Below, piece by piece: positions 12,499-22,451 of a stretch of 64,000 nucleotides of DNA. A program made the position numbers and the translations under genes. Origin of the DNA: Isoetes taiwanensis (taxonomy: Eukaryota; Streptophyta; Lycopodiopsida; Isoetales; Isoetaceae); assembly GCA_021234155.1 (NCBI GenBank), contig JAJEKV010000091.1, positions 2,611,501-2,675,500 of the forward strand, in the 5' to 3' direction. The notes beneath the pieces are model-generated. The model ran no database searches. It worked only from the letters and a program-made list of their open reading frames with translations, and was not told where the DNA came from. Positions within the stretch are counted from its first letter, which is position 1, and every line of letters starts with the position of its first letter.

Positions 12499-13577
12499 AG
12501 GTTTGTGTATCTCTGATGTGGAGAACATAGTTCCTTTATACTCGATAAGTAGTGTATTCCACTGCTTCCACCAAGCTATGGGCTCTTTGTTGTTCGAAGG
12601 TAGCACATGGTTCTGGAGGGATGAATACTCTCCACGAAGCTCCAAGCTTATTGAGCTTCTACTGCCCAGCCTGTCTGAGCTATACTGTAGGCCAGCGAAA
12701 ATTTTAGTGGCCCCGGCGGGCCATTTGGCCACAAATTACAGGTTCAGGCAAAATGCGACGGCCGGCTTGAGTAGGATGCCTTACCTATGGACTACCTGCA
12801 GATTCGCCATTTTGCGGCACTTTATTGCCTATTACGACATTAGAATGGCCAATTAGATGTTTGCTAATTGGAGTGGTATTGACTTTGGGGCCGATTTAGT
12901 CCCAAGTGAGAACTAGATGTGCTTATGGAATGGCCATTTAGGCCACTTGGCCAAATCCTGTATTGGCTTAAGTTCGCCAAATCTTAACCCATTAAGAGGC
13001 CCCCTCATAAATTTTCACTTATGGGGGGCCAATATTATTAGAAATTTTTATTCCTATATATATCTACCAACTAAAAATAATCCCGCTCTTTTGGAAAATC
13101 AAATGTCGAGGCACTTTTCAATCCTCTTTATGAAGACTCTGGCATCCGATTTCTGATTCTCCCTACTAGCAAGCTGTGCATTATTGACATGGGGTATGAA
13201 CTCAAATTCATACAACATGTAACTTAACACATTTATATAGGGTAGCGACTTCTTTATGTTTGGGCATCTAGCTCTATAGTTAATAAGAATCTAGCTAAAA
13301 ATCGCCATTTGAGCTACACATTATTATATATTTGGTTCAAAAATCGCCAATTGGGTTGCAGTCACATTAGGAAAAAATAGGAAAAAATGGCCAGTTTAGG
13401 CTACACTTTTGGGGGCATATTTTACAAGGAATGGCCAATTCATTATACTTATACAAAATTATAGGTCCCTTAAAATTTTCCCTGTTGTAGGCCTCTGGAT
13501 GCCACTTCTATCTTACTAGCACGGAGCAAGTTGTCGCGGGAAATGTTCACGGCATTGAAGGAGAAGGGAGGAGTCTG
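12499..13577 (+). pseudogene. Exon of an unknown gene (copy 2), split by a hAT insertion
   Basis: After an acceptor-like TTCTCTCAG the frame reads GLCISDVENIVPLYSISS, then FHQAMGSLLFE, WFWRDEYSPRSSKLIELLLP and SLSELYCRP. At 12693 a 792-bp hAT element interrupts it. When the element and one copy of its target duplication are skipped, the same frame continues from 13493 as LDATSILLARSKLSREMF and TALKEKGGV to a TGA at 13575. That in-frame continuity shows the coding segment predates the insertion. It is paralogous to the fragment at 4735. I do not recognise the family; no catalytic motif or membrane segment is evident. Confidence 0.5.
12693..13484. mobile_element. Non-autonomous hAT-type DNA transposon (copy 1, 792 bp)
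   Basis: The ends are CAGCGAAAATTTTAG and CTTAAAATTTTCCCTG, imperfect terminal inverted repeats of about 14-20 bp starting CAG-x-G, as in hAT elements. The flanks are CTGTAGGC (12685-12692) and TTGTAGGC (13485-13492), an 8-bp duplication with one mismatch; 8 bp is the hAT norm. No transposase frame is present, so it depends on an autonomous partner. A close relative lies at 31966-32761. Confidence 0.85.
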
Positions 13578-13584
13578 AGGGCAT

Positions 13585-13917
13585 GTGAAGATAAATTTAG
13601 GAATTGATTTGTTCATTGCCTTATTCAAGAGCACCGATAATGTTAAGAAGACCTTGAAGATGTTTACATTTCAACAGTCGGTGGATAGTTTTTTAGATAG
13701 TCTATTTCTTGAAGGTTGGAGCACTCGACTTCATGATGGAGTTGAATCTACTGAATGCAGGATAAGTCGAGACACGGTTCGATTCAGATATTGCATTTGG
13801 AATGATACATTGTATGTTACTTTTAAGTATAGAAGATGTCGGAATGTCCATGAAGAATGCTATAAATTGGGGTCATGCATGCCACCGAAAATATTATCTG
13901 TATGTGAATCTATGTAA
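13585..13917 (+). CDS. Hypothetical ORF upstream of a hairpin array
   Basis: An open frame of 110 codons begins MKINLGIDLFIALFKS and ends PPKILSVCESM. It starts 8 bp after the stop of the split exon at 12499-13577, in another frame, and may be decayed continuation of that gene. It ends just before the tandem hairpin array. No family is recognised, and it may not be expressed. Confidence 0.25.
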   Translation: MKINLGIDLFIALFKSTDNVKKTLKMFTFQQSVDSFLDSLFLEGWSTRLHDGVESTECRISRDTVRFRYCIWNDTLYVTFKYRRCRNVHEECYKLGSCMPPKILSVCESM

Positions 13918-13924
13918 TATAAAT

Positions 13925-14216
13925 ATAGTGTGAAATTGTGGATATCATAAAATAAGGAAGTGTTGTTTTCACACCGTAGCCACGGTGCGAAATTGTGTAT
14001 AACATAAAATATGGAAGTGGTTGTTTTTGCACCGTAGCTATGGTGCAAAATTGTGGATATCATAAAATACGGAAGTGTTGTTTTCGCACCGTAGCTATGG
14101 TGCAAAATTGTGGATATCATAAAATAAGGAAGTGTTGTTTTCGCACCATAGCCATGGTGCGAAATTGTGTATAACATAAAATATGGAAGTGTTATTTTCG
14201 CACCGTAGCCACGGTA
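13925..14216. repeat. Tandem array (about 58-bp unit, 5 copies) with a conserved hairpin
   Basis: Five units repeat the pattern (g/c)aaattgtgKatatcataaaata, aggaagtg, ttgttttc, then a dyad GCACCGTAGCCACGGTGC or a one- or two-base variant. The dyad is kept in each unit although single bases vary (GTAGCTATGGTGC, ATAGCCATGGTGC). Compensating or shared changes keep the arms complementary. A shorter array of the same dyad with different spacers occurs at 22105-22350. Confidence 0.75.
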
Positions 14217-14217
14217 T

Positions 14218-15717
14218 CGCTCTTGCATATCAAGCCGCTACTAAGGCGCTCACCTTCAAACTATCACAAATCGAGGCGCTGCTCAGCAAGAATGGTAAGA
14301 ACAGATCAGATAAGGCATGGGATTGTTTAGCACATGGTATGACAAAATAGTAGAGAAAGAACGGGATTTTCATAAGAAGCATCCAGAAGAGTTTGAGGAG
14401 GAAATAGAGGAGCCAGTTGATGCAACTACTGTATACAATAATTTTTGTCTGACAGTGGACATTATGGCAGGGTGTAACAGGTCTACCGATGTGGCTTGAT
14501 TAGAGCTGGACCTGACATGAAACCATGTTCTGTGACTGGTTTGCCTTCACTGAACATGCAAGCTTTAATTAAGATATTTTCGAAGGTTGATCAAGACAGA
14601 ATTAGGAGGTTTTTGAAGATAGTACCTGCAAAACTGTGCAGGGCAAGAAGGCAAAGAAAGCTTTTACAGCCTAGATATCATGTTCTGTATATACATGATT
14701 TACAGTAAGTCAAACCAAGATGTCGGTTCTTCTTCAAGTGTGCAAGTCGCTCAGATAGAACGTCCTACCTCACTAGTAGAGAAGCAGATAGATCCTGAGG
14801 AAGAGAAGCTCCCACTGGAAAATAAGGAGAATGAGGAGGTATTTCGAGAAGAAACTGTCCACTTGGGGGTTATCAGAAGCATATCCCATCCACATAGGTG
14901 GGAAACCGTACTTATTGCTGCCTGATATATCTGAAGTGACAGGGTTGAGAGAGGACGAGATACTGGGCCAGATATATGCCCATGTTGTAGGCCTGGGAGG
15001 ACTTATAGACTTTGAGTCTGATGTTCCCAGACAAAGATACTTATGATGGATCCTCAATACCTCCAGAGGACGCATTTGACATTGTCATGCAGCAAGCTGA
15101 AGCAGGGTATAAAGCAGTGAAAGATGTCATATTTGAAGCTCCCAGCTCTTCAAACACCGCTTCTGTGTTCATAGAGCGGGAGTTGTCGAGGTATTCTTTC
15201 TCAATAACAAACCCAGCAGCTCTCGAGCGTGACAAGAGAGAGGTATTTATCTTGTTTTGTTTCTCATTTCTTACTTGAATCTGATGTTCCTTTTATGCCG
15301 GAGTTATTTATTGATGACTTTTGTGCAAGGCATGAAAGAGTCACCCTAGGTCGGGATGCCAGTATTGCACATTATATGGGCTACCTTCACAAGGGGGAAA
15401 TTATTGTGTTTCACAATAAATATACTCTAGAAGAGGTCTTGAAGCTCAAAGCTCTGTCCTTGGCTGGCAACCGTGCTCCCCTATCTGCGAACTATGATCG
15501 AGTTGTAGTAGTAGATAGGGCTATAGCTATGTACGTCTTCGGATGCTTCAAAATGTACTCTGTCCTTACAAATAAAGCAGCTCTAGTTTTGAGTGGAGCG
15601 GACAAGGACGCACTTCGCTTGTCCTGTGCACAGAAGAACCCTGATATATTGTGTATGTTAGATGCAATTGGAGTTGGAGTAAAGGAAGAGGAGCATTTGA
15701 TTCGAGTATTCATATGA
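14218..15717 (+). pseudogene. Frameshifted ORF related to the ORF beside the H3-like gene
   Basis: Coding-like sequence in several frames runs across this span. The pieces are: ALAYQAATKALTFKLSQIEA (14218 on); MGLFSTWYDKIVEKERDF, then EEFEEEIEEP (14317-14496); a DPEEEKLPLENKENEEV piece; YPIHIGGKPYLLLPDISEV, then LREDEILGQIYAHVV (14831-15046); PEDAFDIVMQQAEAGYKAV (15060-15240); and SDVPFMPELFIDDFCARHE to the TGA at 15715. At least four frame changes are needed. The block P-[IV]-x-I-x-G-x-x-Y-x-L followed by R-x-DE-[IL]-LG-x-I also occurs in the ORF at 38709-40220. The two therefore look like relatives, probably an accessory or gag-like protein of a retroelement. This is inference; I recognise no domain. 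Confidence 0.45.
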
Positions 15718-17078
15718 AGAGCCAGAGGTGGACATTGGTTTGGCATCATATAAGCATTTCTTGAAGTAAATTTAATCATCTAAGCATCTTTAACACTTGA
15801 AGTCAAATATTGAAGCCCCCAATGTCAGGTAATTGCATGATTCAAGCTTTTGGCATAATGTTACTTCGTAGGGCATGATTTTCTATTTCCCAAGGCTTTG
15901 CTACCATCATTCCACCCAAAAAAATCATCTCTTATACATCATTTTCTTTCCTTTCATACACCGCCAAGACCAAAGTTGGCAAGAGCATTTTTCCTTGTCA
16001 AAGTACATCATTCATTCATCACATATGAAAAATGGCTAAACTTCCATCAAATGTGGCCATTTCTAAGGTCCAAAACCATCTTCTCTCCCTAAAAAACAAA
16101 GATAGAGAGAGAAAGTACCCCTTTGATATGACATTTATAGAAAAGGAAAAAATGTTGGCCTAAAAATCTCAAAATCCAAGCACCATCATGCATACATGTC
16201 AAAGTTTCAATTATATCACCTCCACGTCATCACACATCACCTCCACATCATCCACATCATCACACATCACCTCATTGAGGGATGTCAAAGTACTGACTAA
16301 TTGTAAATGGTCTCTTTGTATGCAAATAGCCCTACCCGTTGTATGAGAGTACTTGGTGCAAATAGCCCTGCCCGTTGAGATGCAACATGGGCACAAAGCT
16401 CCCACACTCTCAATCCTTGCCACATAAAGAGAAGCCTTGATCTTAGACTATTTCCAACTCCTGGAGCAAATAGAGTAATAAATAAGGTTGCCTGGTTAGC
16501 ATATCTAGGTTGGAGATTACCGGTTTTGGCTTGCTCTGCAGAGGCCACCGTTGTTGATGCCAGGGATGCAGGAGTTTCCTTCTTTCCTTGATTTTTTCAA
16601 TGATCTCTATACAAATATTGTGTCATGCCCTTTGAAGTTATAAAACAAGGTGCTACACATGAGGGGTTGCCCTCCTGTGGCCCCTCCGGTTGCCCTCCGG
16701 TGGTTTATGTTTCTTTGTTTTGTGTTAGGTCTTTTTTGTTTTGTGTCGAGCCGTATGGATGATATGAATATAGATTGTCGTTTTCATAGCCCAAGGGTTT
16801 TGAGTTTTGTTTAAGAAGCTGTGGAGGTTAATTCATAGAAACTGAGGAAGGAAAGAGGAAGTACTGGTAATTCAAGACGAATCAACCAATTATTCGAGTC
16901 CGTAAGGCATCAACGATTTAATATACGCAACAATAATTGAAATTTGCGAAAGATTAGTGAATGTGGATGGATTTGAACTGAACATCTATACATCCTTTAT
17001 GATTTAAACCCATTTGTACATAACAATGAAGCCCCCAGAGTGTGGCTGTATCCCGCAAGACAAACAATGGGATATTAT
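15718..17078. other. Non-coding; short CATCA-type repeats
   Basis: Near 16214-16270 there are several repeats of catcacacatcacctccacat. No conserved coding segment is seen on either strand. Confidence 0.4.
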
Positions 17079-17600
17079 TAAGCCCCTATAGTTCATTAAA
17101 TGAAAACCTAATATAGAATACAATAAAAGTTACTTGGGCATCAATATCAACTTCAATCTCATCTGTTGTTGCATTAAACGCAGGATTCTTTCTTGCAATA
17201 ATTTGAATGACATGGTTAAAGTTAGCTGCAGGCAGACATCCTATGTTCCGACCAAGCTAATAAAATTAACTATTAAGCCCCCTATGGCTCATCGAATGAA
17301 AACCTCATATGGAATACAATAAAAGTTACCTGGGCATCAATATCAACTTCAATCTCTTCTATTGTTGCATTAAACGCAGGATTCTTTCTTGCAATAATTT
17401 GAATGGCATTGGTTAAGGTTAGCTGCAGGTGACATCCTATGTTCCGGCCAAGCTAATAAAATAACATGGAAGATTCTTTACAAAGCTATAAAAAATTGCC
17501 GGAGATCTTTTACAGTGATAACAGGTAACTCACTTGTTTGCATACTGCATTCGAGAGGCTTTCCAATGCTTCTTCTTCAGCAGCTCTCATTTCTGCAGCT
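17079..17600 (-). CDS. Gene fragment with a tandemly duplicated 123-nt exon
   Basis: On the minus strand an exon ending AEMRAAEEEALESLSNAVCKQ sits before a GTGAG donor (edge at 17534). It is followed by two copies of one exon (17330-17452 and 17134-17256). Each is 123 nt, each follows TTTTATTAG and each precedes a GTAACTTTTATT donor. Both run phase 0 to 0. They read LGRNIGCHLQLTLTNAIQII and LGRNIGCLPAANFNHVIQII, then ARKNPAFNAT and EIEVDIDAQ. The duplication period is 196 bp and includes the intron. EIEVDIDA is reminiscent of the NET domain of plant GTE bromodomain proteins, but this is tentative. Neither duplicate has a stop, which would allow mutually exclusive splicing. The gene's other exons were not identified. 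Confidence 0.45.
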
Positions 17601-17839
17601 ATTTGCCATCAATTTGCATTGTTAATTCTAAATTGTTATAACAATCAATGTTCCAGCAAGCACCAGACAAGGTCATCCAAGATATAGAAACTGCCTCAGA
17701 CAACATATTTTCTATCAGATCCTCGGCCTTTTCAATCCATCTAGATCAACCAAGGAGGTCTGCCATGCAAATGATCAGATATGTTACTAGCTCGATTTTG
17801 CAATGCATGCTTGTGTTATGGAAGAAATGACAGCCTCAT

Positions 17840-18735
17840 CAGTCTGGCCAACATGACTACATGCATAAACAACACTCACAAGAGTCACTTTATTTGGCAT
17901 CATGCCCAGTATTTGCATGTCTTGAAAGAACTGAAAGGCCTTGTTCCCATCCCCATTTTAAGCATAGGCTGTAATAATGGCATTCCAAAAGCCCAGATCA
18001 TGTTGATGCATACAATTTGGGCTTTGCTTAGGCATTCCACAACTGCCATACATACTGATAAGTGCATTTTCAATGTTAAACATCTCCAACAAATCTCTTG
18101 CGGATGGCATACTCATGCAACCTTCTACCTTTATCTAATACCCAATGCTCACACATGCACCTTTGTTATGCAAGTTACCTCCAAAGGAAGTATGCCTTCT
18201 AGCTCCATTTCCTTGAAAAGCTCAAGTGCTTAGGCTGCCATATTTTCTCTAGTATACGCAGCAAGCATGGCATTCTGGGAGACCACATCTTTAATAGGCA
18301 TTTCATTAAATAGTGCAAGTACATTTTCTAAGCAACCATATTGTCCACCAATGAGTGTACGTTCCTTTTAACCACCAAATAATCTGGGTTACAACAACCA
18401 TCAGGAATAGTCAAATAGGTCACAAGATTTGGGACAATCCATTATATTTTGAGTTGAAGTAGTTGAAGGTCACGCCCATCATGCCCACTCCTTATACATG
18501 CAGCAAGCATGGCATTCCATGTGAAGACACTATGATCACTTATCTTGTCAAATGTTGTCCATGCATTCTCTACAACTCATATATGCTAAACGTGGTAATA
18601 AGGGCATTACCTACAACTTCTTCAGACTCCAAGCCATTCTGTACAATGCAGCCATGCAATGATCTGGCGTCTCCTAAATCCTTCACAGTTTGCACATGCT
18701 TCTAATCTGGAAACACATGTGACCTTATCTAGGAC
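17840..18735 (-). pseudogene. Pentatricopeptide repeat (PPR) protein pseudogene, PLS type
   Basis: Decayed PPR motifs follow in order on the minus strand. They are: GCIVQNGLESEEVVGNALIT (about 18590-18660); SVFTWNAMLAACIRSG (about 18485-18540); VSQNAMLAAYTREN, then ALELFKEMELEGILP (about 18175-18290); and FWNAIITAYA-stop-NGDGNKAFQFFQDM, then MMPNKVTLVSVVYACSH (about 17850-18000). WNAM/WNAI-xxY and the F-x-x-M-x-x-x-G-x-x-P-x-x-VT pattern are hallmarks of plant PLS-class PPRs, which bind organellar RNA. Several stops, one of them a CAA-to-TAA type change, and frame changes make this a pseudogene. Confidence 0.75.
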
Positions 18736-18739
18736 CATC

Positions 18740-20925
18740 CCCAGAATTTGCATCTCCTATACTAATGGACGTTCAAGCACAACAACTTACCTAGATTTTG
18801 TTCTATTAATTCAGATAGATTAGATATCATGCATTAAACTAAGTAACTACCAATTATATTGTGCAATTGAAGAAAGGAGCGGGTATTACATATGGTTTAC
18901 ATGGTTTAGGGGGGTATTGGTATGCCATTATAGTATTTTGCTGACGTGAGAAATATGGGTTTGAGTTTTCTAATGTGTTGTATGGTTTTGTTTCCCTTTT
19001 TTGTCCATAGTTTATTTCATGCGGCATGCTAAACAGCATGGGTTCCGGCAAGAGCCCGAATCTGGAGCCAGGCTCTAGTTTATTTCATGTGGCATGCTGG
19101 GTGTCATGCTATGGCGGAGGGGTTCTGACAAGAGCCGGAATCTGGAGGCAGGCTATGGCATCCGCAGTTCTTCTTGTTGAAAAAGGGAGATTTTGGATTT
19201 TTCCTCCTGCCATAGCCAAAAGCATCTTCGGTTTCCGCCATAGGCAAAAAGGACTTTGGTTTCTATTTCTTTCTTCAAAAGCATTCTCCTTTTCATTTCT
19301 GCACAGGTTTAGCTTTTCCTTTCTGTACAGATTTAGCTGTAAGAAGTTCTGGGAGCGCAGTATGGCCTTTGTGTGGCAGTGGGAGTTCCTGCCATAACCG
19401 ACCTCTTCAATCTGATTTCCTTGCCCTGATTAATTCTTTTTTTCTAAGCCCTCTCCCTTCTCCTGCTTAGATGTTTGCCTTTTCAGATTCATCCAGTTGT
19501 TTATGGCTTTACTAACATTAATAGACTGTAGCCCTACGGATAATCTGCATCTCTACGATAAATCTCCATTGTTGCTCCCCACATCTCTGTATATTTTGCC
19601 TGGAACTCTGTGGCAAACTTTCTAATGCCTTTGTGGGTAAAGCTTCTCAAGGATTGTTTTATTCTAGCTGAAGGTGTTAATCATGTGGAGACACCTATAT
19701 CTTTAAGAGAGCCTAATATTACGCAAAAGACAATGAAATCCGTACCTTGCAGCTACGAAATATGCTTGCATTCGTCCAGTTTAGTTGTACAGTTGTTTGA
19801 TTTGTACAATTGTTGTATGTTATATATTGGGATGGAAATTTTTGCAGTTCTGGGAATGTTGTAGATGCATGTTCATATTTATTGTCAAAAGAGAGATTTG
19901 TCCTTGATTAATCTATAATTTTGGAATTTTCAAGCATTTTGGGTTGCTCTTGGAGACATGCCAGGCTCAGGAAGAGCGGTTGTTGTAGAGTGTGCTGTCT
20001 CAAGAAGAGCTCCTATTGCAGAGTGTGCTTCAACAGGTGCTGGCTGGTTTGGCACATGGATGCTTGAGCATTGTTTCATTTTAACTGGTATTCTTTTGAG
20101 GTTTTCTGGAACTGCCATTTGGGCAGGGGTTCAAATCCTCATGCTTCCGCCTCTGTTGTAGTAACCCCAGTAATACAAAGCTGAGGTCTTCTCCATGTTA
20201 AATTTTAATGGAGTAGTGACATTCCTCTTCACGCTTGTTATTAAGCTGTGATATTTCTATTTTGATGGAATAGTGACGTTTCTCTTCATGCTTGTTATTA
20301 AGATATGGTGCTCAATGTGTAATGTAAGCCATAATCATTGTTTATTGACTGCATCATTGACTTGGCCACCTTTGGCTCAAAATCATATGATGACATGGAA
20401 AATGGGGTTTGACCCCATCTTCTTTTTGGATGGATGACCCCAATTTATGGATTTGGCATATTCCATGGAATATTCCATGGATCAACGGCTAGGGTTGGAC
20501 GAGTATATGGGTTGGCAATTTGTAATATACAGCATAACAAGCAATATTGAACCATGGTAAACCTGATATTAACGATTTGGACCTGGTATGGATTTGAAGA
20601 GTAGCAGGCAGTGTGTGCGCAGCCGTTGTCGCTGGTTGTGTCAATAAAGCAGGAAGGAGCTATAATTGTCTGAATCATCATGAGCATTGCGATGCCGATT
20701 AGACGGTTTGCACAGCGGCCACCCAGCAATAGGTGCGACCGGCAATTTACTACCCATACCAAGTTTGGAGTAGTTTTTGGCATATTCTGGGTAAATTTAA
20801 AAAAAAAATAAGCGTTTAAAAAAAACAACGCTAGGTTGCTTAAAAACATATATATTTTTGAAGAAAACAATGCTACGTTGCTTAAAACATAACATATAGA
20901 ATTCGAATTCTGATCTTGAAAAACC
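18740..20925. other. Mostly non-coding; one internal duplication
   Basis: Around 19020-19160, a block including ggcatgct, tgacaagagcc and aatctggag is duplicated with changes. No conserved protein is recognised. Confidence 0.35.
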
Positions 20926-21262
20926 ACACTTAAGAAAACCACATAGAATTTCCTACTTGTAAAAATTACACTTTAAAACAAAAATTCTTACACTTGAAAA
21001 CTACACTTAAGAAAACCACACAAGTTTTCTATTTATAAAAACCACACTTGAAAACTACACCCATTAAAAACCACACAAATTTTCTATTTATAAAAACTAC
21101 ATATAAAAACTACACTTGATTGAAAACTACATTTAAAAAAACTACACCAATGTTCTACGTCTAGAAATCACACATGAAAACCACGTGTTGTTTCTAGCAT
21201 TTTCGGAACAAAATAATATAGTCTTCTAGTGTTGTTTTTTTTTCAAAAACAACAACAAAAAA
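20926..21262. repeat. Degenerate AAACCACAC/AAACTACAC repeat tract
   Basis: The words aaaaaccacact, gaaaactacac and tttctatttataaaa recur irregularly. Similar AACCAC-rich tracts occur at 37330-37700 and 54690-55260, where they lie inside insertions next to a broken gag gene. Confidence 0.5.
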
Positions 21263-21287
21263 CTACATTCCTTATCAAGTAGCTTTT

Positions 21288-21872
21288 TTGCTTCTTGTTT
21301 GCTCCTCAACTAGTTTCTTGCAAATGCCAACTTTTCAAGAACATCCTCGCTGGGCTGATCTGGAATCCCTACAAGCATGCAGTAGAAGAAATATGTGCAC
21401 TTTGGATGAAGTTGTTAGCAACTTTTGGGAGCATCGGTGGCGCCATGGTCCAACCACAGACCTTGCAAGGTAGCTGATCAACTTCATTATCGACCGCTAT
21501 ACTTGTTGGCTCCCTCCACTGCAGGAGATCAACCTGAGTAGTGCAATGATGACTCTTACTGCTTTGGGACTTCTTGAACCCACTTCAGATTTGGAAAAGA
21601 GGCTAGAACAGTTGAAGAACATGCTTTTCCATGGCTTTATGGCCTACTCTTTGGATCATTATGTACCTCTGGTCATTCCTACTTGTGAAAAGAATAGGAT
21701 TTATATCCTCACTGACCTTTACAACTTTCATTACAAGTCTTTTGTAGATATTGGCCAGCTCCTCTTCCGTTCCCTTGACTTCAACATCCTGTGGTTACTG
21801 CCTAAATTCCCCAGATGGGATACAAATCCTTGGGATACACGTGAGCTAAGCTACATAGCACACAGCACATAG
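21288..21872 (+). CDS. Hypothetical coding fragment, unassigned
   Basis: Two consecutive open frames (21288-21473, ending HGPTTDLAR, and 21546-21872, with LEKRLEQLKNMLFHGFMAY and YILTDLYNFHYKSF) have protein-like composition. They may be one decayed gene. I recognise no family, and the pieces lie between the AACCAC tract and the hairpin array at 22105. Confidence 0.25.
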
Positions 21873-22104
21873 TATGTACATGTCACAGGTGAAGATACTC
21901 CATTGGAATTATAGGTATAAACCTATGCTTCTCATAGAAATTTAGTATATATTAAGTACATAAGTATGTAGATTTTATGTAATTAGGTAACTTCCATGTA
22001 TTATCTTACGCGAGTAATTTCCATTTAATTTTTCATGTAAGTGAGTGCTTTCCATGCATTTTTCATGTATTTTCTAATATGATAGTTCTAAATATGGTCG
22101 GGAA

Positions 22105-22350
22105 GGCCATATTCTGCACCGTAGCCACTGTGCGAAATTGGCTCTTCCATAAATTATTGGAGGGCCTATTTCGCACGGTGGCTACAGTGCAAAATACTCA
22201 CATCCAATTTAGTTACAAGCCTATATGTCACACCGTGGCCACGGTGCGCAATACATGCATCCAATTTAGTTATAATGCAGCATTCCGTACCATGGCCATT
22301 GTGCGAAATACCTAAATCCAATTTATTTAAAAGGCAGCATTTCGCATCGT
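22105..22350. repeat. Array of GCACCGTGGCCACGGTGC hairpins (4-5 copies)
   Basis: Copies of the dyad lie at about 22116 (GCACCGTAGCCACTGTGC), 22174 (GCACGGTGGCTACAGTGC), 22230 (CACCGTGGCCACGGTGCG), 22286 (GTACCATGGCCATTGTGC) and a partial one at 22339. They are separated by spacers containing catccaatttagttataa. The dyad core matches the array at 13925-14216 although the spacers differ. The array lies about 100 bp beyond the 3' end of transposase-like copy B. Confidence 0.7.
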
Positions 22351-22451
22351 GACAACCATCAATATTATAAATAAATTCCCTTTTCTACAATGGAGACATG
22401 ATATTATCATAAGCTCTCAATACAAACATATATTTTGCCTTAGCCTACATC

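Noticed and set aside
13925-14216. CRISPR-like array
   Set aside because: The units are head-to-tail copies without unique spacers, in a plant nuclear context. The pattern is a tandem repeat with hairpins.
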